From NCBI GenBank assembly GCA_044368415.1, contig JBIPLJ010000031.1:1-49272 (forward strand): a stretch of 49,272 bases of DNA, given 5' to 3'. The position numbers were made by a program, and so were the translations under genes. Shown here one piece after another: positions 25,112 to 32,149 of the stretch. This DNA comes from UBA4615 sp044368415. GTDB lineage: Bacteria; Pseudomonadota; Gammaproteobacteria; Burkholderiales; Burkholderiaceae_E. The notes under the pieces are model-generated. The model was given only the letters and a program-made list of their open reading frames with translations, searched no databases and was not told the DNA's origin. The first letter of the stretch is position 1, and each line of letters begins with the position of its first letter.

Positions 25112-25175
25112 CGAATTTGGAGAAATTTTTGGTAAGGGAAAAATTTTACCGCGGAGAAAAATTCAGGCAAATTCG
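25112..25175 (-). promoter_or_regulatory. promoter and operator-like inverted repeats of the AAA ATPase gene
   Basis: On the minus strand TTGCCT (25170-25165) and TAAAAT (25148-25143) are separated by 16 bp, a good sigma70-type promoter ending 33 bp before the ATG. It is flanked by a perfect 8-bp inverted repeat, CGAATTTG at 25112-25119 and CAAATTCG at 25168-25175. It also contains an inner pair, GGTAA at 25131-25135 and TTACC at 25146-25150, around A/T tracts. The symmetry over a promoter suggests repressor or autoregulatory binding. This is the most AT-rich spot in the window. Confidence 0.6.
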
Positions 25176-25404
25176 AACTGCGACCTCATTGCGTACGGCT
25201 TGCCTATGTCGTCGACGGCCGGTAGAGCTGTTGAAGAGCGCGGAGGGCGGGGCCTAGGTGAACGTGTTGCTCGATCGCCTAGAGCACGGGATGTAGGTCT
25301 GATGCTCGAATTCGTCGACGTTTTAACGCCCGCTAGCTCGCTGGACGAGCCACGGGAGCGGCAGGCAGGAGAGACGGGCTGCAAGGGCTGGACAGGGTCA
25401 GGGA

Positions 25405-25434
25405 GAGGGCGAGGGCGAGGGCGAGGGCGAGGGC
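25405..25434. repeat. hexanucleotide tandem repeat (GAGGGC x5)
   Basis: Five perfect GAGGGC units in the non-coding stretch. The unit differs from the GACCCC array at 21093, but both are G/C hexamers in intergenic positions. Confidence 0.95.
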
Positions 25435-25672
25435 AGTGCTCGGGACTGACGAGCTTGCCCGGGCGTTGCTCTCACGACCTCAGCTCGCGTTGGACGGCCA
25501 GCGCGCGATACACCTGAGCCATTCCCGGCACCGGGCTGACGTCTGAGGGCGTTGCGGTCTGGGGCCCTTCCCAAGCGGCTCTGACTCCTCGAGCTCGGTC
25601 TCCCCGACGAACACGGAGAGACTCACCGTCCGCAGTTCTCCGATTTCGGAACGCACGGCCCCAGACGGCAAA

Positions 25673-25773
25673 ATGCCGCTGCCAGGTCACCCCGGGAGCG
25701 GCATCTTGGACTACTGGATATCAGAAGCCTTCTAATATCCGACCTTCCAGATCCTTGCGACCGTCACCGGTCG
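25673..25773. repeat. cluster of three inverted repeats downstream of tRNA-Met
   Basis: First, ATGCCGCT (25673-25680) pairs with AGCGGCAT (25697-25704). Second, 25716-25740 is a 25-bp near-perfect palindrome: GGATAT, one mismatch, AGAAG, a single-base centre, then the complement. Third, CGACCG (25758-25763) pairs with CGGTCG (25768-25773). They lie 33-133 bp beyond the tRNA 3' end. No T-run marks a classic terminator. They could be processing or termination structures or remains of a mobile-element end. Confidence 0.75.
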
Positions 25774-25805
25774 GTTTGCTAAGTGCTTGATCTGTAGGGC
25801 GAGTT

Positions 25806-25882
<77 letters not shown>

Positions 25883-25949
25883 GAAGGGGCTGGAGTTTAA
25901 CCCAGCCCTCTGGGCCTCGTCAAAGCGGGGCCGGCAGGCCCGCTCCGGT

Positions 25950-27779
25950 TCACGCCGAGCTGGCCGCGAACGCCACCGTGATCAGCGTCCCGGGCGGGTG
26001 CCCGCCGGGTACGGCGTCGTCGATCTCGATGCTCGCGCCGTGCTGGTCGGCGATCTCACGCACGATCGGCAGCCCCAGGCCGCTGCCGTCGACGCCCGTG
26101 CCCAGCACTCGGTAGAAGCGCTCGAACACCAGCTCGCGCTCGCCCTCGGGGATGCCGGGGCCGCTGTCCTCGACCTCGAGGAACACGCGGCCCTCGCCGC
26201 CAGCCACGCGCACGGTCACGCTGCCACCGCGCGGGGTGTAGCGCAGCGCGTTGTCGACGAGATTGTTCAGCAGCTCACGCAGCAGGATCGGATGGCCGAG
26301 GATGCGACACGAAGGCGGGTCCTCGTCCGGAGTTCCCTCGTCGTGGTCCACATCTGCATCCACACCGACGTCCCGCGACTCCGCCGCCGCCGCCGCCTCC
26401 AGCCCCAGGTCGATCCCGCGATCAAGCGCCGCCGGCACCCAGTCGGACACCGCCTCGCGGGCGAAGGCGGCGAGTTCGAGCGGCGCCAGCGTGGCGGCCT
26501 CGCGTAGATTCTCGGTCCGCGCCAGCGCCAGAAGCTGGCTGACCAGGTGCGCGGCGCGCTGCGAGCCGCGTGCGATCTGCTCGAGGGTGCGGCGCAGCTC
26601 GGCGGGGTCGCGCTCGCGCAGCGCGAGCTCGCTCTGGGTGCTGAGACCGGCGAGCGGGGTTTTCATCTGGTGGGCGGCATCGGCGATAAAGCGCTTCTGC
26701 ACGCTGATCGTCGTGTGCAGACGGTCGAGCAGGTCGTTGAATGCGTCCACGAGCGGCGCGATCTCCTCCGGCGCGCCGCGTGGGTCGATCGGAGACAGGT
26801 CGTCGGGGGCGCGGTCGCGGATCCGCCGCTGCAATGACTTGAGCGGAACCAGCCCGCGCGACAGGCCGAACCAGACGAGCAGCACCGCGACCGGCAGGAT
26901 CATGAACTGCGGGAAGATCACGCCCTTGATGATCTCGTTGGCGAGCCGTGCACGCTTATCCAGAGTCTCGGCGACCTGCACCAGCACCTGCTCTGTCTCC
27001 TGCCCGTCGGTCAAGCCGATGTACAGGTAGCCGATCCGGACCTGGACGCCGCGGTATTCGACGGTGCGCAGCTTGACCTCACCGGGCACGGGATAGTCGT
27101 ACAGGCCGGGCCGCGGCAGGTCGGCTTCGCCGGCGAGCAGCTGGCCGCGTGCTCCGATCACCTGAAAGTAGGTGACGTCCTCCTCGTCGGTGGCGAGGAA
27201 GTCTCGGACGGCCCGCGGCAAGGTCACGACGACGCGGTCGGAGGCGATGCGCACCTGCTGAGCGAGCGCCTCGGTCCGCTCGTCGAGCGCCCGGTCGAAC
27301 GGGGCATCGGCGAGCGAGCGGGCGATCAGGAAGGTGAGCGCCACCGACAGTGGCCAGAGCAGCAACAGCGGTGCGAACATCCAGTCGAGGATCTCGCCGA
27401 ACAGCGAGCGCTGCTCGAGCGCTTCGGCGTCGGGGCGCTTGGCACGGCGCCGGCGCCAGCCGCCGGCCCAGATTCGGGCGCCGCCGCCCGCGGCGGGCTG
27501 CGGCGGGTCCGCCTCGGGCGCAGGGCCGTCGGCGCTGAGCCGAGCGGGCGCGGACGGCGGCGTCTCGCGCACCCTGCGCCGGGCGGGCTCTGGGGGACCA
27601 GCGGCTTCGGGCGCGTCGTTGCCTCGGAAGATCGGCGCGTACGGGCGCTCGTTGGTGTCGATCAGGTCGCGCAGGCTGCCGCGGCCGGGGTGCAGCAGCG
27701 CCCACAGGCCGCGCGGGGCAGGGCGTCGCGGGCTCCGACGGCGATCGACCGTGTGCTCGGTCGCGCGTCGCGTCGGCAA
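25950..27779 (-). CDS. TctE-like sensor histidine kinase
   Basis: Membrane sensor kinase paired with the response regulator upstream. A TTG at 27779, 11 bp after the regulator's stop, is the only plausible start in frame and gives 609 residues. It has a 135-residue Pro/Arg-rich cytoplasmic extension, membrane segment 1 (about 138-157) and a periplasmic 2CSK_N-type sensor domain (FDRALDERTEALAQQVRI to GVQVRIGYLYIGL). Membrane segment 2 is at about 290-308. The kinase core follows: a HAMP-like linker, FIADAAHQMKTPLAGL with phospho-accepting His372, NNLVDNALRY (N box), DSGPGIP (G1) and GSGLGLPIV (G2). An Asp-rich insert (DVGVDADVDHDEGTPDEDPP) sits before the N box. TctE relatives sense tricarboxylates; no transport genes are nearby. 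Confidence 0.9.
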   Translation of the reverse strand: MPTRRATEHTVDRRRSPRRPAPRGLWALLHPGRGSLRDLIDTNERPYAPIFRGNDAPEAAGPPEPARRRVRETPPSAPARLSADGPAPEADPPQPAAGGGARIWAGGWRRRRAKRPDAEALEQRSLFGEILDWMFAPLLLLWPLSVALTFLIARSLADAPFDRALDERTEALAQQVRIASDRVVVTLPRAVRDFLATDEEDVTYFQVIGARGQLLAGEADLPRPGLYDYPVPGEVKLRTVEYRGVQVRIGYLYIGLTDGQETEQVLVQVAETLDKRARLANEIIKGVIFPQFMILPVAVLLVWFGLSRGLVPLKSLQRRIRDRAPDDLSPIDPRGAPEEIAPLVDAFNDLLDRLHTTISVQKRFIADAAHQMKTPLAGLSTQSELALRERDPAELRRTLEQIARGSQRAAHLVSQLLALARTENLREAATLAPLELAAFAREAVSDWVPAALDRGIDLGLEAAAAAESRDVGVDADVDHDEGTPDEDPPSCRILGHPILLRELLNNLVDNALRYTPRGGSVTVRVAGGEGRVFLEVEDSGPGIPEGERELVFERFYRVLGTGVDGSGLGLPIVREIADQHGASIEIDDAVPGGHPPGTLITVAFAASSA

Positions 27780-27790
27780 CGGCGTGTGGC

Positions 27791-28477
27791 TCAGGGCTTC
27801 CCGACGCCTTCCGGCGGCCGCTCCAGGCAGTAGCCCAGCCCGCGCACCGTAGCGATCCGCAGGCCGGCGCCCTCGAGTTTCTTGCGCAGCCGGTGCATGT
27901 AGACCTCGATCGCGTTGTGGCTCACCTCGTCGCCCCACTCGCAGAGGTGATCGACGATCTGCTCCTTGCTGACGAGCCGACCGACCCGCGACAGCAGCAC
28001 CTCGAGCAGGCCGGTTTCGCGCGCGGACAGCTCGAGCGCGGTGCCGTGCAGCGTGGCGGTGCGACCGCTCTGGTCGAAGCTCAGGTCGCCGAGCCGCACG
28101 AGGTTGGAGCCGGCACCGTTGGCCCGCCGCACCAGCGCCCGCACGCGGGCCTCGAGCTCGGACAGCGCGAAGGGCTTGGCCATGAAGTCGTCGGCGCCGA
28201 GGTCCAGGCCGTGCACGCGCTGCTCGACCGAGTCGGCGGCGGTGAGGATCAGCACCGGCACGCTGGCCTCGCGGGCTCGCAGCCGCTTGAGCACCTCCAT
28301 GCCGCCGAGCTTGGGCAGGCCGAGGTCGAGGATCACCAGGTCGTAGGGCTGGGCGGTGAGCGCGGCATCGGCCTCGCTTCCGGAGCCCACCCAGTCGATG
28401 GCGTAGCCAGCCTTGCGCAGCGAGCGGCACAGGCCGTCTGCGAGCACGGAGTCGTCTTCGGCGAGCAGCACCCTCAT
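27791..28477 (-). CDS. OmpR-family response regulator (TctD-like)
   Basis: A 228-residue two-domain regulator. Receiver domain: acidic residues in LLAEDDSVLADGL, phospho-acceptor Asp51 in DLVILDLGLPKLGG, the switch Thr in LILTAADS, and the conserved Lys in FMAKPFALSELEARV. Winged-helix DNA-binding domain from about 128: RTATLHGTALELSARETGLL, LVSKEQIVDHLCEWGDEVSH, NAIEVYMHRLRKKLEG and IATVRGLGYCLE. It is the first gene of the pair, with the cognate kinase 11 bp downstream. The pyrF start lies 870 bp further upstream and is a separate gene on the same strand. Confidence 0.95.
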   Translation of the reverse strand: MRVLLAEDDSVLADGLCRSLRKAGYAIDWVGSGSEADAALTAQPYDLVILDLGLPKLGGMEVLKRLRAREASVPVLILTAADSVEQRVHGLDLGADDFMAKPFALSELEARVRALVRRANGAGSNLVRLGDLSFDQSGRTATLHGTALELSARETGLLEVLLSRVGRLVSKEQIVDHLCEWGDEVSHNAIEVYMHRLRKKLEGAGLRIATVRGLGYCLERPPEGVGKP

Positions 28478-28522
28478 CGGTGTCTCGACCTTGGCCCGGG
28501 GGTGTTCAGTGTAAGCCTAGTG

Positions 28523-29347
28523 CTAGGAGCGGCGGTACCGGTTGATCGCGTCGCGGGTGTCGACGGCAGCCTTTCGGGCGGCCTCTGCAAAGTCCTCGCC
28601 GCGGCTGGCGTACAGGATCGCCCGCGACGAGTTGATCATCATCCCGGCGCCGGCGGCATCGCGCCCGGCGACGACGGTGGCGGCGACGTCGCCGCCCTGG
28701 GCGCCGATGCCGGGCACCAGCAGCGGCAGGTCCGGGGCCAGGGCACGCACGCGTGCGAGCTCGCCGGGCACGGTCGCGCCGACCACCAGGCCGAGCTCGC
28801 CGCCGACGTTCCAGGGGCCTGCGGCCAGGCGCGTCACGCGCTCGAACAGGCGCTCGCCGCCGACATCCAGCGATTGCAGGTCGGCGCCGCCCGGATTCGA
28901 GGTGCGGCACAGCAGGATCACGCCGCGCCCGGGGTGCGCGAGCCAGGGCTCGACCGAGTCGAAGCCCATGTACGGGTTCACGGTGACCGCATCGGCCCGG
29001 TAGCGCTCGAAGGCCTCGCGGGCGTACTGCTCTGCGGTGGAGCCGATGTCGCCGCGCTTGGCGTCTAGCACGACCGGCACGCCGGGATGGCGTGTGTGGA
29101 TGTGCGCGATCAGCGCCTCGAGCTGGTCCTCGGCGCGCTGTGCGGCGAAGTACGCGATCTGCGGTTTGAAGGCGCAGACGAGGTCGGCGGTGGCGTCGAC
29201 GATCGCAGTACAGAACCGCAGGATTGCGTCGGGTCGGTGGGCGAGGTGGGGCGGGATGCGCGCGGGGTCGGGGTCTAGGCCGACGCACAGCAGCGAATCG
29301 GAACGGGCCCAGGCGTGCCTGAGCGACTCTGTGAACGAGGCAGCCAT
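28523..29347 (-). CDS. pyrF: orotidine 5'-phosphate decarboxylase (type 2)
   Basis: Final step of UMP synthesis: decarboxylates OMP. 274 residues, the length of the type 2 (PyrF/mycobacterial-like) group. The signature VVLDAKRGDIGSTAEQYA carries the catalytic Asp-Lys-Asp set. Other conserved stretches are LLCVGLDPDPARIP, VCAFKPQIAYF, ADAVTVNPYMGFDS, GVILLCRTSNPG, LVVGATVPGEL, LLVPGIGAQGGD and NSSRAILYAS for phosphate binding. The start ATG at 29347 matches the family N-terminus MAASFTESLRHAWARSDSLL. It follows cheB by 36 bp on the same strand, perhaps by read-through from the che operon. Confidence 0.96.
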   Translation of the reverse strand: MAASFTESLRHAWARSDSLLCVGLDPDPARIPPHLAHRPDAILRFCTAIVDATADLVCAFKPQIAYFAAQRAEDQLEALIAHIHTRHPGVPVVLDAKRGDIGSTAEQYAREAFERYRADAVTVNPYMGFDSVEPWLAHPGRGVILLCRTSNPGGADLQSLDVGGERLFERVTRLAAGPWNVGGELGLVVGATVPGELARVRALAPDLPLLVPGIGAQGGDVAATVVAGRDAAGAGMMINSSRAILYASRGEDFAEAARKAAVDTRDAINRYRRS

Positions 29348-29383
29348 CGCGGCGGGATTCTACCCGGCCGTCCGACGCCGGGG

Positions 29384-30445
29384 TCAGCCGCGCGCGTCGA
29401 ACCGCAAGATCGCGTCGGCGATCCGATCGATCGGCAGCACCTCTTCGACGGCGCCGAGCGCGATCGCCTCCTTGGGCATGCCGAACACGATGCAGGTCGC
29501 CTCGTCCTGCGCGACGGTCCGCGCGCCAGCATCGTGCAGGGCCTTCATGCCGCGCGCACCGTCGTCTCCCATGCCGGTGAGCAGGATGCCGAGCGCGTCC
29601 GAACCGGCGCACGCCGCCGCGGAGCGAAACAGCACGTCCACCGACGGCGTGTGCCGGTTGACGGGGGGGCCCGGCCTCACGACCGCGTGATAGTCGCCGC
29701 CGACCTTGCGCAGTTCGAGGTGGCGACCGGCGGGCGCCACCAGTGCGACGCCGCGATCCAGGCGGGCACCGTCGGTCGCCTCGCGCACCGTCATCGCCAC
29801 GATGCCATCGAGGCGTTCGGCCCACATCCGCGTGAAGCCGGCGGGCATGTGCTGGACGATCACAATGCCCGGGGCATCGGCGGGCAGGCGCGAGAGGACG
29901 GTCTCCACCGACTGCACGCCACCGGTGGAGCCGCCGATCAGGACCGGCTTGCCGACAGCAAGCCTGCGACCTGCAACGGGCACCCCGGGTCGGTACGGCA
30001 GCGCGGTAACGGCGGTTGCGGCCGTCGACCGGCACGACCGGGCCGCCGCAGCTGCCCGGATCGCCGAGATCAGTTCGCGCCGCGAGGACTCAATGCAGGC
30101 CTGCAGATCCATCCGGGGCTTGGTCACCACCGAGACCGCCCCTGCCGTCAGCGCCGCCAGCGCCTCCAGCGCGATCGGTCCGCCCGCCACCGTCAAGGTC
30201 GAGCACATGATGGTGGGGATCGGCGCTTCGGCCATCTGCTGACGCAGGAAGGCCAGTCCGTCCATGCCCGGCATCTCGACGTCGAGGAGCAGCACGTCGG
30301 GCTTGAGCCTGCGGATCATCGGTGCAGCGACGATGGCGTTGGGCGCGGTGCCGGCGAGCACCACCTCGCGATCGCCTTGCAGCAAGTGCGTGATCCCCTG
30401 GCGCATCACGGCCGAGTCGTCGACGACGAACAAGCGGATCGCCAC
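29384..30445 (-). CDS. cheB: chemotaxis protein-glutamate methylesterase/deamidase
   Basis: Removes methyl groups from receptor glutamates in response to CheA phosphorylation. 353 residues from a GTG at 30445. Receiver domain: LFVVDDSAVMR with the acidic pocket, phospho-acceptor Asp55 in LLLDVEMPGMDG, and Lys in VVTKPRMDL. An Ala-rich linker (about 120-160) precedes the methylesterase domain, whose catalytic triad is Ser173 in LIGGSTGGVQS, His199 in IVQHMPAGFT and Asp295 in LTGMGDDGARG. Intact in all key residues. It is the last gene of the che operon and follows the broken cheD. Confidence 0.97.
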   Translation of the reverse strand: MAIRLFVVDDSAVMRQGITHLLQGDREVVLAGTAPNAIVAAPMIRRLKPDVLLLDVEMPGMDGLAFLRQQMAEAPIPTIMCSTLTVAGGPIALEALAALTAGAVSVVTKPRMDLQACIESSRRELISAIRAAAAARSCRSTAATAVTALPYRPGVPVAGRRLAVGKPVLIGGSTGGVQSVETVLSRLPADAPGIVIVQHMPAGFTRMWAERLDGIVAMTVREATDGARLDRGVALVAPAGRHLELRKVGGDYHAVVRPGPPVNRHTPSVDVLFRSAAACAGSDALGILLTGMGDDGARGMKALHDAGARTVAQDEATCIVFGMPKEAIALGAVEEVLPIDRIADAILRFDARG

Positions 30446-30448
30446 GGT

Positions 30449-30705
30449 TCAGACGCCGACGGAGTGCACGACCGGGTCGCCGACCCCGACATCCCACTGC
30501 ACGTGTGTCGTGCCCACGTGCATCTCGTCAGGCGTGAGTCGGGGGACCATGTTCCCGCCGTCGTACACCCAGGCGTCGCAGTGCAACGGTTCGCCGCCCC
30601 GCGCCCGCAGCGAGGCGGACATCTGAGGTGCGAGCTGCTGTTCACGCACGCGACGTCGCCCGGATGCAGCGTCTGGCTCGCTGGGGCGAGCGGGTCGGCG
30701 CGCAT
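30449..30705 (-). pseudogene. cheD: CheD (receptor glutamine deamidase) remnant
   Basis: Between cheR and cheB, where cheD normally stands, only scraps remain. From the ATG at 30705 one frame gives MRADPLAPASQTLHPGDVAC, the CheD N-terminus. After about 10 more codons another frame resumes with MSASLRARGGEPLHCDAWVY, then DGGNMVPRL and HVGTTHVQWDVGVGD, the CheD middle, ending at a TGA near 30449. The segment between, which in CheD holds the catalytic Cys (GSC motif) and His (CHxxH region), is missing, and the C-terminus is shortened. The protein cannot be made intact or be active as a deamidase. Confidence 0.85.
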
Positions 30706-30754
30706 AGGTCCCCGCGCCCGCACCGACGACCGAGGGAGGTTAGGGTGAGGGTGC

Positions 30755-31570
30755 TCATGCCGGTCGGCGGAATGCGCCGGGAGCGAGCGGCTCCAGCCGC
30801 AGGCTGCATGGCATCCGTCCCTCCGCCGTACCGACGAAGAACAGGCCGCCCGGCCGCAGCCTGGAGACGACGCGGTCGACCACCTCGCGCTTGGTGTCCT
30901 GGTCGAAGTAGATCAGCACGTTGCGCAGGAACACCACGTCGAAGGGGCCGAGCGCCTCGACCGGCTGGCACAGGTTTGTCCGGCCGAAGCGGACCCGCTG
31001 GTGCAAGGGCCCGCCGATCCGCACCAGGCCCGCGGCCTCGCCCTCGCCGCGCTGGCAGTGGCGCCGCAACCGCTCCCTCGAGACGGCGCGCAGCCGCTCC
31101 TCTGGAAAGACCGCGGCCGACGCGCGCCGCAGCACGCGGTCGCTCACGTCGGTGCCGAGCACCGACCACGTCTCGCCGACGTGGCCGGAGCGCTGCAGGT
31201 CGTCGAGCAGCATCGCGATGCTGAACGCCTCGTCGCCGAACGAGCAGGCCGCGCTCCAGACTTCGAGCGAGCGCGGCCGCTGCCTGGTCAGTTCGCGCTC
31301 GAGCAGCTCGAAATGTGCGGGTTCACGGAAGAAGTAGGTCTCGTTGGTGGTCAGCAGGTCGATCGCGACCTGCATCTCCTCGCCCAGTGGATCCCCGGTG
31401 ATCATCGACACGTAGTCCTCGTAGCTGCCCAGCCCGAGCCGCTGCAGACGCGGCGCGAGCCGGGAGCTCACCAGGTGGTGCTTGGTCTCGCCGAAGGCGA
31501 TTCCGACGGTGTCGTACATCAGCTCAGCGATCCGCTGGAAGACGTCGTCGCGCAGTGCGAGCGTGGTCAT
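30755..31570 (-). CDS. cheR: chemotaxis protein methyltransferase
   Basis: SAM-dependent methylation of receptor glutamates. 271 residues. N-terminal helical domain: VFQRIAELMYDTVGIAFGET, KHHLVSSRLAPRLQRLGLGS, then LTTNETYFFREPAHFELLER with the conserved NETxFFR. SAM-binding region: LEVWSAACSFGDEAFSIAML, where the usual CS-T/S-GEEPYS reads CSFGDEAFS. Later motifs are WSVLGTDVSDRVLRRA, the beta-subdomain segment RRHCQRGEGEAAGLVRIG, VVFLRNVLIYFD and GGLFFVGTAEG. The receptor upstream ends with a pentapeptide that could tether this protein through the beta-subdomain. It lies 30 bp after cheW. Confidence 0.95.
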   Translation of the reverse strand: MTTLALRDDVFQRIAELMYDTVGIAFGETKHHLVSSRLAPRLQRLGLGSYEDYVSMITGDPLGEEMQVAIDLLTTNETYFFREPAHFELLERELTRQRPRSLEVWSAACSFGDEAFSIAMLLDDLQRSGHVGETWSVLGTDVSDRVLRRASAAVFPEERLRAVSRERLRRHCQRGEGEAAGLVRIGGPLHQRVRFGRTNLCQPVEALGPFDVVFLRNVLIYFDQDTKREVVDRVVSRLRPGGLFFVGTAEGRMPCSLRLEPLAPGAFRRPA

Positions 31571-31600
31571 GGTCAGCAGTTCCTGTCGATGTGACCCGGG

Positions 31601-32143
31601 TCAGGCGAGCGCCGCCTCGGGGTCGACGGCGCACATCGCCGCCATCTCCTCGACGTCGAACGCCTTGTCAGGCTCGAGCAGGATCACGAAGCGCCCGCCA
31701 TGCTTGCCCATGCCGCGGATGAAGTCGCGCCGCACTCTTGCACCGAAGTTTGGCGGGGGCTCGATCATGTCCGCAGAGATCTCCACGACCTCGCTGACGG
31801 CATCGACCAGCAGTCCGAGCTCGGTCCGCTCGCCGTCGCGCTCGGCATCGAAGATGATGATGCAGGTCTTCTTGCCGACCTCGGCGCCGGCGCGCCCGAA
31901 GCGCGCCTGCAGGTCGATCACGGGCACGACCGCGCCGCGCAGGTTGATCACCCCACGCACGAACGTGGGCATCAGCGGCACGGTGGTCATCGTGCCGTAC
32001 TGGATGATCTCCCGCACCGTGCGGATGTCGAGGGCGAACACCTCCTCGTCGAGGCTGAAGGTGAGGAATTGAGCCGCCTCGGCCCCGGGGTGCGGGGAGG
32101 CCGCGGCGGCGGCTGTCCGGTTCTGGGTTCTCATGGTCGCCAC
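31601..32143 (-). CDS. cheW: chemotaxis coupling protein
   Basis: Scaffold linking receptors to CheA. 180 residues: a 23-residue variable N-terminus, then the CheW fold with QFLTFSLDEEVFALDIRTVR, IIQYGTMTTVPLMPTFVRGV, INLRGAVVPVIDLQARFGRA, CIIIFDAERDGERTELGLLV, DAVSEVVEISADMIEPPPNF and a short C-terminal helix (FIRGMGKHGGRFVILLEPDK). All core motifs are present. It is located 6 bp downstream of the triple-PAS MCP stop and 30 bp upstream of cheR. Confidence 0.96.
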   Translation of the reverse strand: MATMRTQNRTAAAAASPHPGAEAAQFLTFSLDEEVFALDIRTVREIIQYGTMTTVPLMPTFVRGVINLRGAVVPVIDLQARFGRAGAEVGKKTCIIIFDAERDGERTELGLLVDAVSEVVEISADMIEPPPNFGARVRRDFIRGMGKHGGRFVILLEPDKAFDVEEMAAMCAVDPEAALA

Positions 32144-32149
32144 CTTCTC

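Larger units (their letters stand above)
25176..25805. other. non-coding accessory stretch between the AAA ATPase and tRNA-Met
   Basis: No intact gene. On the minus strand between about 25671 and 25472 one frame reads AVRSEIGELRTVSLSVFVGE (then TELEESEPL) and a second frame ends PVPGMAQVYRALAVQRELRS. Together they look like one small frameshifted gene, with no family recognised. The stretch also contains the hexamer array at 25405-25434 and three inverted repeats at 25673-25773 (separate entries). Confidence 0.4.
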
